Assembly: GCA_009908855.1 (NCBI GenBank)
Contig: JAAAOM010000019.1
Span: forward strand, 1-64,000
Length of the DNA stretch: 64,000 nucleotides
Source of the DNA: Bacteroidota bacterium
GTDB taxonomy: Bacteria > Bacteroidota > Bacteroidia > Bacteroidales > JAAAOM01
Reading direction: 5' to 3'
Position numbers and translations under genes: made by a program. Each line of letters opens with the position of its first letter. Position 1 is the first letter of the stretch. The notes beneath the pieces are model-generated. The model saw nothing but the letters and a program-made list of their open reading frames with translations. It was not told the DNA's origin and did not search any database. Positions 17,703-27,000 of this stretch are shown here, piece by piece.

Positions 17703-17802
17703 TGGCTCCAAAGATACAATAAAATCAATTATTTGAAAAAGATATTGTTATCAATTAACATTCATGTAACTATGTAATTATGTTCATTTATATATTTTTA
17801 TT

Positions 17803-19146
17803 CTACCGTTCATTTAACGGTTTATAGTCAATTCGTCCATACACATTTTTATATGCCGGACGTATAATGCGGCGCGAAGGAAAAGTAACCTCTTCCAACC
17901 GATGTGCGCACCATCCGGCAATACGTGCAATGGCAAAAATGGGGGTGAAAATTTCCACCGGAATATTCAGGCAATTGTATACAAATCCGGAATAAAAATC
18001 GACATTCGGACTTATGATTTTGGTTGTGCCTCCTTTGTATTTGGCAAATACTTCAGGTGTAAGCGCTTCGATGTTTTCATACAGTAAAAATTCATCCATT
18101 TTACCCTTCTCTTCGGCCAGTTCACGGGCCTTTTCTTTAAGCAATACAGCACGCGGATCAGACAATGTATAAATGGCATGGCCAATACCGTATATTTTAC
18201 CGCTGCCATCGTGTGCCTTTCCGCGGAGAATTTTGAGCAGGTATTCCGATATCTCGCTTTTATCCTTCCAGTTTTTGACATTGCTTTTTATGTCGGCCAT
18301 CATCTCAATTACCTTCAGATTAGCACCTCCGTGTAATCTTCCTTTTAATGATCCCAGGGCGGCAGATATGGCCGAATAGGTATCAGTCATGGACGAACTT
18401 ACTACCCTTGTTGTGAATGATGAGTTGTTCCCACCGCCATGTTCTGCATGGATAACCAGGCTTAAATCAAGCAAATCGGCTTCCAGTTTGGTATATTTTT
18501 CACCTTTCAGCATGTACAGGAAGTTCTCGGCCGTGCTTAAGCCGGGTTCAGGATGTCGTATGATCAGTGATTTGCGTCTGAATGAATGACGATAACCGTA
18601 ATACGCATAAGCTGTAACAACCGGGAATTTTGCGATCAGATTAAGCGACTGATCAACCAGGTTATGCAATGAATAATCCTCTGCTTTCTCATCCAGGGTG
18701 TATAAAACCAATACGCTTCGTGCCAGCATATTCATGATATCACGTCCGCGTAATGATAAGATCATGTTTTTGGTGAAGTATTGAGGCAGATCACGTAAAT
18801 CGGTTAAATAATCCTCAAATTCCTTCAGTTCGTTTTTATCAGGTAGCTGGCCAGATAGCAGCAGATATACTGTTTCATCAAATCCATGACGATTGTCGGA
18901 CTGAAAACCCCTGGCCAAATCATACACATTCACACCCCGATAGAACAGCTGACCATGGCAGGGTTTGATCTGTTCGTTTTCCCGTTCATAACCCACCACA
19001 TCTCCAATGTTCGTGAGCCCAACAAGAACACCCGAACCATCCTGATTGCGCAAACCCCTTTTAACATTATATTCGTTAAATAGTTCTTTGTTGATTTGGG
19101 CAACGTTGTGGGTTAATTTTTCAATTTTTTCGAGAATGCTGTTCAT
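17803..19146 (-). CDS. gltA: Citrate synthase
   Basis: Condenses acetyl-CoA and oxaloacetate at the entry to the TCA cycle. I start it at the ATG at 19144-19146 (MNSILEKIEKL), giving 447 residues. A longer frame begins at 19233, but that codon lies in the predicted operator upstream of the predicted transcription start. Catalytic landmarks are VIHAEHGGGNNSSFTTRVVS (first active-site His region), LKGRLHGGANLKV, GIGHAIYTLSDPRA (second His) and NVDFYSGFVYNCL (catalytic Asp). The layout is the longer citrate synthase form common in Bacteroidota. It follows proB by 113 bp, and that gap carries a promoter and tandem ARG-box-like sites. Confidence 0.94.
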   Translation of the reverse strand: MNSILEKIEKLTHNVAQINKELFNEYNVKRGLRNQDGSGVLVGLTNIGDVVGYERENEQIKPCHGQLFYRGVNVYDLARGFQSDNRHGFDETVYLLLSGQLPDKNELKEFEDYLTDLRDLPQYFTKNMILSLRGRDIMNMLARSVLVLYTLDEKAEDYSLHNLVDQSLNLIAKFPVVTAYAYYGYRHSFRRKSLIIRHPEPGLSTAENFLYMLKGEKYTKLEADLLDLSLVIHAEHGGGNNSSFTTRVVSSSMTDTYSAISAALGSLKGRLHGGANLKVIEMMADIKSNVKNWKDKSEISEYLLKILRGKAHDGSGKIYGIGHAIYTLSDPRAVLLKEKARELAEEKGKMDEFLLYENIEALTPEVFAKYKGGTTKIISPNVDFYSGFVYNCLNIPVEIFTPIFAIARIAGWCAHRLEEVTFPSRRIIRPAYKNVYGRIDYKPLNER

Positions 19147-19195
19147 AGTATAAGGTTTTATTCGGCATGTATCCCATGTTGTACGTGCATGATAA

Positions 19196-19234
19196 TTTGC
19201 ATAAAAATAAATTTTCAATGCAAATTTATACAAT
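19196..19234 (-). promoter_or_regulatory. Tandem ARG-box-like operators at citrate synthase promoter
   Basis: Two 18 bp sites separated by exactly 3 bp: 19196-19213 (TTTGCATAAAAATAAATT) and 19217-19234 (AATGCAAATTTATACAAT). The second nearly matches the second ARG box in front of argR (TATGCAAAATTATACAAA). Spacing and arrangement are those of E. coli-type ArgR operators. The sites overlap the -7 box and predicted start of gltA, so repression by arginine-bound ArgR is predicted. Confidence 0.6.
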
Positions 19235-19250
19235 ATTATGATTTATCCAA
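19221..19250 (-). promoter_or_regulatory. Bacteroidota-type promoter of citrate synthase
   Basis: On the minus strand TTG (19250-19248), a 19 bp spacer, then TAAATTTG (19228-19221), matching TTG-N19-21-TAnnTTTG. Predicted start is about 19214, giving a ~68-nt leader to the ATG at 19146. The -7 box lies within the distal ARG-box-like site. Confidence 0.7.
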
Positions 19251-19259
19251 TACCTTTGC

Positions 19260-20072
19260 TCAACGTTCCACTAAAGATTTGTTGTTGCAAAAGAAAGTTC
19301 CTACCTCATCACCTTTTAAAATTTTGAAAATTATCTCAGGATCCTCACCATTTGTGATAATAGCATCAATATATTCTTCGGCACAAATTTTGGCAGCCGC
19401 AATTTTTGTGGCCATACCGCCTGTGCCAAAAGATGATCCCGATCCTGAGGCAATTTCTTCAATTTCGGGTGTGATATGGGAAACGGTGGATATAATTTTT
19501 GCATCTTTATGAATTCTTGGATCTGCCGAATACAATCCGTCAATATCCGATAGCATGATGAGGAGATCGGCACTTACCAGGCGGGCCACATAGGCCGAAA
19601 GGGTATCGTTATCACCAAACTCAATTTCATCGGTTGCAATGGTATCGTTTTCATTGATAATGGGGATGATTCCCATTTCCATGAGTTTTTCGAGTGTATT
19701 GCAGGCATTTTCATTTCGGTTCGGAATGGTCATCACGTCTTTGGTAAGTAATACCTGGGCTACCATTTGGTTATAGGCTTCGAAGAATTTCTGATATATT
19801 TTAATGAGCTCAGCTTGTCCCAATGCCGCCATGGCCTGTTTCTGACTTAATTCAGCAGGCCGTTTGCCCCAGCCCAATCGTCCGGCGCCTACACCAATGG
19901 CCCCTGATGATACCAACAGCACATCTTTGCCATTGGACTTAATAGCGCTTAACACATAAGCCAGCTTTTCTATCCTTCTGAAATTTAACCGTCCATTTGG
20001 ATACGATAAGGTTGAAGTTCCTATCTTCACCACAATTTTTCTTTTCTCCGTGAGGGACTTTCTCTGATTCAT
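19260..20072 (-). CDS. proB: Glutamate 5-kinase (PUA-less)
   Basis: Phosphorylates glutamate, the first step of proline synthesis. The 270 residues comprise the amino-acid-kinase domain only; the C-terminal PUA domain of E. coli ProB is absent. Conserved elements are present: VVKIGTSTL (residues 14-22), VSSGAIGVG, INENDTIATDEIEFGDNDTL (substrate loop), LLIMLSDIDGLYSADPR and FGTGGMATKIAAAKIC (ATP site). It starts 11 bp after a second, degenerate kinase gene and is the last gene of the argG-argH-proB group. proA is not in the window. Confidence 0.93.
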   Translation of the reverse strand: MNQRKSLTEKRKIVVKIGTSTLSYPNGRLNFRRIEKLAYVLSAIKSNGKDVLLVSSGAIGVGAGRLGWGKRPAELSQKQAMAALGQAELIKIYQKFFEAYNQMVAQVLLTKDVMTIPNRNENACNTLEKLMEMGIIPIINENDTIATDEIEFGDNDTLSAYVARLVSADLLIMLSDIDGLYSADPRIHKDAKIISTVSHITPEIEEIASGSGSSFGTGGMATKIAAAKICAEEYIDAIITNGEDPEIIFKILKGDEVGTFFCNNKSLVER

Positions 20073-20083
20073 CCACCTTGCAA

Positions 20084-20761
20084 TTAAATTAATTCAGGTA
20101 TTGACAAAGGGAATCCGGCATCATCGGGTATATCCGATACTGCCTGATTACAAATTGTTTCCAATTCCTCAAACAATTCTTCTTCACTATTTATTAATTG
20201 TGCTTTTTCCTTTCCTTTTTCCACCACCAGGTATTTTTCAATCTCTGCCGTTTTTATCAGAATAACATTGGCCCCTGCCAATGAAGCCACATTTAACGCC
20301 AATGGATAATTATCGTCCAGCTCAATATCATGCGTTGATACCACATCATTTTCGTTTATAATTGGAATAATTCCCATCCCCAACAAAGTATTGAAAGTGT
20401 TTTTGGCATTGTTCATCCGAACCGGATTATCCATAACCCGATTGGTAATTAAAACCTGGGCCACGGTTTGGTGATACTCATCAAAATATTTCTGATATAC
20501 CTTTATTAATTCGGCCTGACCAATGGCAGCCGCTGCCTGCATAAGCGACATTGAATTGTTTTGCACGGGAATTCCCAGTTTTTCTGACCCCAATGCAATG
20601 GCTCCCGATGAAACCAGGAGAATTTCTTTACCTCCGTTATGAAGGTTTGAAAGGATCATGGCAAGTCGGTCCATTTTGGTATGGCTCAACCTGCCCTGTT
20701 CGTCAAAAAGGGTCTCAATTTCAATACGTACAACTATGCGGTTATTGCGATTCAGTACCAT
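20084..20761 (-). CDS. Degenerate ProB-like amino acid kinase paralogue
   Basis: This 225-residue protein is clearly homologous to the adjacent ProB (shared VSSGAIALG, AAIGQAELIKVYQKYFDEY, GMGIIPIINENDVVSTHDIE). It has lost catalytic signatures. The K-x-G-x-S/T phosphate loop (VVKIGTSTL in ProB) is VVRIEIETL, NDTLSAYVA is NYPLALNVA, and the SDIDGLY and GTGGMATK motifs are missing. The C-terminal third is shortened and unlike ProB. Activity as a kinase looks unlikely. It could be a regulatory or oligomerisation partner of ProB, or a decaying duplicate, but the long open frame and operon position (11 bp before argH, 11 bp after to proB) favour a maintained gene. The start is ATG at 20759-20761. 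Confidence 0.8.
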   Translation of the reverse strand: MVLNRNNRIVVRIEIETLFDEQGRLSHTKMDRLAMILSNLHNGGKEILLVSSGAIALGSEKLGIPVQNNSMSLMQAAAAIGQAELIKVYQKYFDEYHQTVAQVLITNRVMDNPVRMNNAKNTFNTLLGMGIIPIINENDVVSTHDIELDDNYPLALNVASLAGANVILIKTAEIEKYLVVEKGKEKAQLINSEEELFEELETICNQAVSDIPDDAGFPLSIPELI

Positions 20762-20772
20762 AAATATGCAAC

Positions 20773-22107
20773 TTAGTATAGAAGCAGTTTCTCAATGCTT
20801 TTCTCAACTTTTTGTATGTTGAAAGAAGCTACAATATTAGCCATTTTTTCAGCTATTTCCTTATTACAAAGATTGCCTATACTGCCTTCATGGGTATGGT
20901 TTATTTCTTTTTCGGTTTTAAAGTGCCCCTTTTGAATATTTTCGCCTACTTTTTTATAGGCATCGCGAAATGCAACGCCGTTGAGCACTTCATTATTTAC
21001 TTCTTCAACGCTGAACAAATAATCGTATTTCGGGTCATTTAAAATATCTTTATTTACTTCCATTTCTTTTACTGCGTGTGTCATAATTTTAAAGCAACTT
21101 TCCAATTCAACGAATACAGGCAGAAAAGATTCTTTTAAAACCTGCATATCCCTGAAATATCCGGAAGTGAGGTTAGCAGTGAGATAACCTATTTCGTTGG
21201 GCAGATTTTGTATTTTATTACATTTGGCACGGATTAGTTCAAAAACATCCGGATTTTTTTTATGGGGCATAATGCTTGATCCGGTGGTAAGTTCGTCCGG
21301 TAAGCTGATAAAATTAAAATTCTGACTCATATACATGCAGGCATCGGCAGCCAGCTTGCCCACGGTTGCCGCCATCGATGCCAGTGCAAAGGCCACTGTT
21401 TTTTCCATTTTGCCTCTTCCCATTTGGGCATATACCACATTGTAATTCAGGTTATCAAACCCCAGCAATTCCGTGGTCATTGTGCGGTTTAACGGAAATG
21501 AAGAGCCATATCCCGCTGCTGAACCCAGTGGGTTTTGATTGGTAATTTTATAGGCCGAAAGCGCCAGTTGCAGATCGTCGGTCAGACTTTCGGCATAAGC
21601 ACCAAACCACAATCCGAACGAAGATGGCATGGCCACCTGCAGATGGGTGTAACCGGGCATTAATACATTCTTATGCTGCTCGCTTTGTTTTTGCAAGACG
21701 CTGAACAGTTCCTCCGCCCTTGCTACCATATTTAACAGCTGATGACGGGTGAATAGTTTAAGGTCCAGCAGCACCTGGTCGTTTCGGGAACGGCCACTGT
21801 GAATTTTTTTACCTGTATCACCCAACGTATTGGTTAACAAAAGCTCTACCTGAGAGTGCACATCCTCCACGCCCTCTTCGATAATAAACCGGCCCTGTTT
21901 GATTTGGGAATAAATGTTTTTCAGTTCAGCAATGATTTGCTTCAATTCCGCTTTAGATAGCAACTTAATCGACTCAAGCATAATTCCATGGGCAATGGAT
22001 CCCAGCACATCGTATTCGGCCAACAGCAAATCCAGTTCACGGTCTTTGCCAACGGTAAATTTTTCAATTTCTTTATTTACATCAACACCTTTATCCCACA
22101 GTTTCAT
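20773..22107 (-). CDS. argH: Argininosuccinate lyase
   Basis: Cleaves argininosuccinate to arginine and fumarate, the last step of arginine synthesis. It has 444 residues. Family landmarks are EDVHSQVELLLTN, KIHSGRSRNDQVLLDLKLF, MPGYTHLQVAMPSSFGLWFG and the fumarase/lyase signature GSSIMPHKKNPDVFELIRAK with its catalytic serine loop. The N-terminus (MKLWDKGVDVNKEIEKFTVG) fits family starts. It begins 18 bp after argG and ends 11 bp before the ProB-like gene, forming one transcript with both. Confidence 0.97.
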   Translation of the reverse strand: MKLWDKGVDVNKEIEKFTVGKDRELDLLLAEYDVLGSIAHGIMLESIKLLSKAELKQIIAELKNIYSQIKQGRFIIEEGVEDVHSQVELLLTNTLGDTGKKIHSGRSRNDQVLLDLKLFTRHQLLNMVARAEELFSVLQKQSEQHKNVLMPGYTHLQVAMPSSFGLWFGAYAESLTDDLQLALSAYKITNQNPLGSAAGYGSSFPLNRTMTTELLGFDNLNYNVVYAQMGRGKMEKTVAFALASMAATVGKLAADACMYMSQNFNFISLPDELTTGSSIMPHKKNPDVFELIRAKCNKIQNLPNEIGYLTANLTSGYFRDMQVLKESFLPVFVELESCFKIMTHAVKEMEVNKDILNDPKYDYLFSVEEVNNEVLNGVAFRDAYKKVGENIQKGHFKTEKEINHTHEGSIGNLCNKEIAEKMANIVASFNIQKVEKSIEKLLLY

Positions 22108-22125
22108 AAAAACAGGTTTAAAGTG

Positions 22126-23358
22126 TTACGATTGCTTTTGATTCAAAATGGCATGGTGTGCCATTAATCGAATGGCATTTATTTTTATGAATCCTTCACT
22201 GTCTTTCTGATCAAAGCCACCTTCAATATCCATACTGGATAGGTCCTGATTGTAGAGTGAACTGGGCGATTCACGGCCATCAATAATTATATTGCCTTTA
22301 TAGAGGGTAATATAAACCACTCCATCAATAAGCTCCTGACTTTTTTCAATGGATGCTCTTAAAAAGTCCATCTCCGGACTAAACCAGAAGCCATTGTATA
22401 CAATTTCAGCAAACATGGGCGATAACATATTACGCATACGCATTACTTCACGGTCCATGGCAATGCCTTCAATATCCATGTGAGCTTTCAGCAATATTTC
22501 GCCGGCGGGTGTTTCGTATACCCCTCTTGATTTTATGCCCACATATCGGTTTTCTACCATATCCAACAATCCGATACCGTTTTTACCACCAATTTCATTC
22601 AGGTAATTAAACAGTTCGAGCGGTTTGGTGTATGTCGTATTGTCATCCCGGTTAACCACTTTAACCGGATTGCCATCTTTGAAGTGGATTTCAATATGTG
22701 TTTCCTGGTCAGGTGCATCCTGGGGCATAACCATTTTGGTAAGGATGTCTTTTTCGCATTTATATTTGGGGTCTTCAAGAATACCCGCTTCATGACTGAT
22801 ATGCATCAGGTTATCATCTTCGCTGTATGGTTTTTTCAGGGAAGCTTTAACAGGAATTTTTTTGTCTTCGGCATATTTTAACATATCCGTCCGTCCCTTG
22901 AACTGATCCAAAAATTCCTGCATTTTCCAGGGTGCCAGAATTTTAATATTCGGATTCAACGCATAAAAGGCCAGCTCAAAACGAACCTGGTCGTTGCCTT
23001 TACCGGTTGCGCCATGTGATACATATTGTGCATTTTCCTTGTTGGCGATATCAATATGTCTTTTGGCAATAATCGGTCTGGCCAGCGCTGTTCCCAATAA
23101 ATATCTCCCTTCATACAACGCATTGGCCTTGATGGCCGGAAAAATATAATCGCTCACAAATTCTGCCTGCAAGTTCTCCACATAAACCCTGGATGCACCA
23201 ATTTGCAAGGCCTTTTTCTTTACTTCGTCAAAATCTTCTTCCTGGCCTACATCAGCAACATAAGCAATTACTTCATAATCCTTATCAATTAACCATTTCA
23301 GAATGACCGATGTGTCCAATCCTCCGCTATACGCTAATACTACCTTTTGTTTTGCCAT
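22126..23358 (-). CDS. argG: Argininosuccinate synthase
   Basis: ATP-dependent ligation of citrulline and aspartate. It has 410 residues. The N-terminal PP-loop is [18 protein letters not shown], followed by [19 protein letters not shown]. Further landmarks are [38 protein letters not shown] and [16 protein letters not shown]. It starts ~110 bp after argR across a hairpin with a long loop (23381-23469), so it may be transcribed from its own promoter or be subject to attenuation. No clear ARG box was seen just before argG. Confidence 0.97.
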   Translation of the reverse strand: MAKQKVVLAYSGGLDTSVILKWLIDKDYEVIAYVADVGQEEDFDEVKKKALQIGASRVYVENLQAEFVSDYIFPAIKANALYEGRYLLGTALARPIIAKRHIDIANKENAQYVSHGATGKGNDQVRFELAFYALNPNIKILAPWKMQEFLDQFKGRTDMLKYAEDKKIPVKASLKKPYSEDDNLMHISHEAGILEDPKYKCEKDILTKMVMPQDAPDQETHIEIHFKDGNPVKVVNRDDNTTYTKPLELFNYLNEIGGKNGIGLLDMVENRYVGIKSRGVYETPAGEILLKAHMDIEGIAMDREVMRMRNMLSPMFAEIVYNGFWFSPEMDFLRASIEKSQELIDGVVYITLYKGNIIIDGRESPSSLYNQDLSSMDIEGGFDQKDSEGFIKINAIRLMAHHAILNQKQS

Positions 23359-23380
23359 ATATCAAATTACATTTTTAAAT

Positions 23381-23469
23381 AAAAAAAAGTGGTTAGCTGG
23401 ACATTGATTTATTACCTATAACTTATACCTATGAAAAGCACATTTACATGCGTGTAAGCAGCTAACCAC
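23381..23469 (-). terminator. Long-loop terminator between argR and argG
   Basis: On the minus strand GTGGTTAGCTG (23469-23459) pairs perfectly with CAGCTAACCAC (23399-23389), an 11 bp stem followed by eight T residues (23388-23381). The loop is 59 nt, far longer than in ordinary terminators, and contains a smaller TTACA-CGCA-TGTAA hairpin. The 5' arm overlaps the argR stop codon. It could end argR transcription, or act as an attenuator for readthrough into argG. Confidence 0.7.
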
Positions 23470-23948
23470 TATGTTAATTGTTCTTTTAATTCGGGGATGA
23501 TTAATACCAGTGCATTTCTCACATCCTGCTCCGTAACATTGTCATGCGGGATAATCAGAATGGTGTCATCTCCGGCAATGGACCCGATAATCTCAAACGG
23601 ACTGGCCCGATCAATAATGGATGCAATGCTACTGGCATATCCCGGAAGGGTTTTTATGACGCCCAATTTATTGGAAAACTGCAATGACAAAAACCCCTGC
23701 GCCGAATAAGCCCCGTTGGCTATTGGCCTGTTTTGTTCACCAATGCTGTCCGGCAGCTTATAGATGTATCCTTTTTGGGCATCCGCAATTTTATTCACCT
23801 TAAGAAATTTTAAATCACGCGACAGGGTGGCCTGGGTAAAATTTAAACCCCGCCTTTCGAGCAAATGCAACAACTCTTCCTGGCTGGCAATTTTATTACC
23901 GGATATAATTTCCTTTATGGCCAATAGCCTTTCAGTACGATTACCCAT
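23469..23948 (-). CDS. argR: Arginine repressor
   Basis: Arginine-responsive transcriptional regulator, 159 residues. The N-terminal winged helix (residues 1-75) includes RLLAIKEIISGNKIASQEEL, then LLERRGLNFTQATLSRDLKF, in which the family SRDL recognition-helix signature is visible. The C-terminal oligomerisation and arginine-binding domain contains GSIAGDDTILIIPHDN, where the GDDT acidic residues bind arginine. It is divergent from carB. Its predicted promoter overlaps tandem ARG boxes, so autorepression is expected. Confidence 0.95.
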   Translation of the reverse strand: MGNRTERLLAIKEIISGNKIASQEELLHLLERRGLNFTQATLSRDLKFLKVNKIADAQKGYIYKLPDSIGEQNRPIANGAYSAQGFLSLQFSNKLGVIKTLPGYASSIASIIDRASPFEIIGSIAGDDTILIIPHDNVTEQDVRNALVLIIPELKEQLT

Positions 23949-23950
23949 AT

Positions 23951-23989
23951 ATTGAATAATTATTCAATTTGTATGCAAAATTATACAAA
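23951..23989. promoter_or_regulatory. Tandem ARG boxes between argR and carB
   Basis: Box 1 (23951-23968, ATTGAATAATTATTCAAT) is a perfect palindrome matching the E. coli ArgR consensus TGAATwwwwATTCA. After 3 bp, box 2 (23972-23989, TATGCAAAATTATACAAA) is a weaker match. The 3 bp gap is the classical spacing that lets one ArgR hexamer contact both boxes. They cover the argR -7 region and start and lie ~40-75 bp upstream of the carB -7 box, so both directions may be controlled. Confidence 0.85.
23976..23983 (-). promoter_or_regulatory. argR -7 promoter element
   Basis: Minus-strand TAATTTTG fits TAnnTTTG. Predicted start ~23969, 21 nt before the argR ATG. It lies within ARG box 2. A TTG is at 24008-24006, with a slightly long spacer of 22 bp. 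Confidence 0.55.
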
Positions 23990-24026
23990 ATTTTGATTTA
24001 TAGATCAAAAATGAAAAATAATTTCG

Positions 24027-24034
24027 TATTTTTG
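24027..24034 (+). promoter_or_regulatory. carB -7 promoter element
   Basis: TATTTTTG matches TAnnTTTG. Predicted start ~24041 and a ~40-nt leader to carB. No TTG lies at the usual distance upstream, which may indicate dependence on an activator or a weak promoter. Confidence 0.5.
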
Positions 24035-24080
24035 GCCCAATTTATAAAAACGTGAAATCCCCATTAATTGTACTGTAAAC

Positions 24081-27000
24081 ATGGAGCATGGTATTCAAAA
24101 AGCGATTATTTTAGGATCAGGCGCATTAAAAATTGGTGAGGCAGGTGAATTCGATTATAGCGGCTCACAAGCATTAAAGGCCTTGAAGGAAGAAGGTGTT
24201 GAAACCGTATTAATCAATCCCAACATTGCCACGGTTCAAACCTCCGAGGGTATTGCCGATAAAATTTACTTTTTGCCGGTAACCCCGTATTTTGTTGAAA
24301 AAGTGATAGAAAAAGAAAAGCCACAGGGAATATTGCTGGCTTTTGGTGGCCAGACAGCGCTGAATTGCGGTACGCAATTGCATAGAAGCGGTGTTTTGGA
24401 GAAGAACAATGTTGAAGTACTGGGTACCCCTGTTGAGGCTATAATGAACACGGAAGACAGGGATTTATTTGTACAACGACTCAATGAGATTAATGTTAAT
24501 ACCATTGAAAGTGTTGCAGTAGAAAATACCGAGGATGCTTTAAAAGCGGCTAAAAAGATCGGATATCCCATTATTATTCGTGCTGCCTATACCTTGGGTG
24601 GCCAGGGCAGTAATTTTTGCGATAATGAAGAAGAACTAAAACTGGCCTCGAGTCATGCTTTCTCATACTCCCCGCAAATTTTGGTCGAAAAATCTTTAAA
24701 AGGCTGGAAAGAAATTGAGTATGAGGTAGTACGCGATAAATACAACAATTGTATTACCGTTTGTAACATGGAAAATTTTGATCCACTGGGTATACATACA
24801 GGTGAATCGATTGTAATAGCCCCCTCACAAACACTAACCAATGCCGAATACCATAAACTGCGAAATCTATCGATTCGCATTATACAACACATTGGCGTAA
24901 TTGGCGAATGCAATGTCCAAATTGCCCTTGATCCGTTTTCGGAAGACTATCGCATAATTGAGGTCAATGCACGGCTTTCGCGTTCCTCAGCACTGGCATC
25001 TAAAGCAACGGGTTATCCGTTGGCATTTGTGGCGGCCAAGTTGGGCCTCGGTTATGGGTTGCATGAATTGCGCAATTCGATTACCCGGGATACATCTGCA
25101 TTCTTTGAACCCGCACTTGATTATGTCGTTTGTAAAATCCCGCGCTGGGATTTGGGTAAGTTCATTGGAGTGTCCAAGCAAATTGGCAGCAGCATGAAAA
25201 GTGTGGGGGAGGTAATGGCCATTGGCCGTACATTTGAGGAATCTATCCAGAAAGGGTTACGCATGATCGGCCAGGGAATGCACGGTTTTGTGGGTAACCG
25301 CGATGTAACTTTCGATGACATTGAAAAAGGCCTTACCGAACCAACCGACATGCGGATTTATGTAATTGCAAATGCCTTTGAAAAAGGATATACCATCGAC
25401 CAGGTGCATGACCTGACCAAGATTGATAAATGGTTCCTCCAAAAACTCATGAACATCTTCAAAACCAAAAATGAACTTGAAAAAATCAATGAAGTCCGGA
25501 ATATCCCTCATGAGTTGCTGAAAAAATCGAAAATACAAGGGTTTTCGGATTTTCAGATTGCCCGCTATGTACTTAAATCGGTTGATGAAAACATAGAAGA
25601 AGGCCTGATTGATGTCCGCAAATACCGAAAAGAAAAGGGTATCCTGCCGATTGTTAAACAAATTGATACCCTGGCTGCCGAGTATCCGGCACAAACCAAT
25701 TACCTGTATTTAACCTATAGCGGTACCCATCATGACATTGACTTTTATCATGATGACCAATCCGTTGTGGTGCTCGGCTCAGGTGCCTACCGAATCGGTA
25801 GTTCTGTTGAATTTGACTGGTGTAGTGTAAATGCCTTAAATACGGTTAACAAAGAAGGATTCCGGTCGGTGATGATCAATTACAATCCCGAAACGGTAAG
25901 TACGGACTATGATGTTTGCGACCGTCTGTATTTCGATGAATTGTCGTTTGAACGGGTGCTGGACATCATTGAATATGAATCGCCCAAAGGTGTGATTATC
26001 TCAACAGGAGGCCAGATACCCAACAACCTGGCGATGCGGCTTCACAACCAACAGGTACCTATACTTGGCACATCGCCGCTAAGTATCGACCGGGCAGAAA
26101 ACCGGCATAAATTCTCCTCCATGCTTGATGAACTTAAAATAGACCAGCCACGGTGGAAAGAATTAACCAATATCGATGATATTTACGGCTTTGCTGATGA
26201 AGTAGGATTTCCGTTGCTTATCAGGCCATCGTATGTATTGTCCGGTGCAGCCATGAATGTGGTATCCAACGCAGATGAGCTTGAACATTATCTGGGCTTG
26301 GCAGCCAAAGTATCGAAACAGTATCCCGTGGTTGTTTCCGAATTTATTGAACAGGCCAAAGAAATTGAGATTGATGCGGTTGCCCGCGAAGGTGAGCTCA
26401 TGGCTTATGCCATTTCAGAACACGTAGAATTTGCCGGTGTTCATTCCGGCGATGCTACTATGGTATTCCCTCCGCAAAAAATATATTTTGAGACCATACG
26501 CCGGATTAAAAAGATTTCACGCATGATTGCCAAGGAATTACACATCAGTGGCCCTTTCAACATGCAGTTCCTGGCAAAAGACAATGACATAAAGGTTATT
26601 GAGTGTAATTTAAGGGCCTCCCGCAGTTTGCCGTTTGTTTCCAAAGTGCTGAAAGTGAACCTGGTTGAAATTGCCACCAAAGTTATGTTAAACGTACATG
26701 TTGAAAAACCGAATAAATCCATTTTTGATCTCGACTATATCGGTGTAAAAGCGCCACAGTTCTCATTCTCCCGACTTGCGAAGGCTGATCCTGTACTTGG
26801 TGTTGATATGGCTTCGACTGGTGAAGTAGGCTGTATCGGCGATAATTATTACGAAGCCATTCTTAAATCCATGTTATCTGTGGGATATTCCATACCCAAG
26901 AAAAATATACTATTGTCAACCGGGCCTATGCGGTCGAAAGTAGAGTTGATCAATCCCTGTCGCATGCTGCTTGACAAAGGTTATCAACTGTTTGCCACGC

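Noticed and set aside
17757-17786. ARG-box-like TGTAAC/TGTAATTATG words downstream of gltA
   Set aside because: Symmetry and spacing do not match an 18-3-18 operator, and the position is after the gene rather than at a promoter.
19147-19233. Longer N-terminus for citrate synthase
   Set aside because: The extra 29 codons lie across the predicted operator and transcription start, and the added residues do not resemble a citrate synthase N-terminus.
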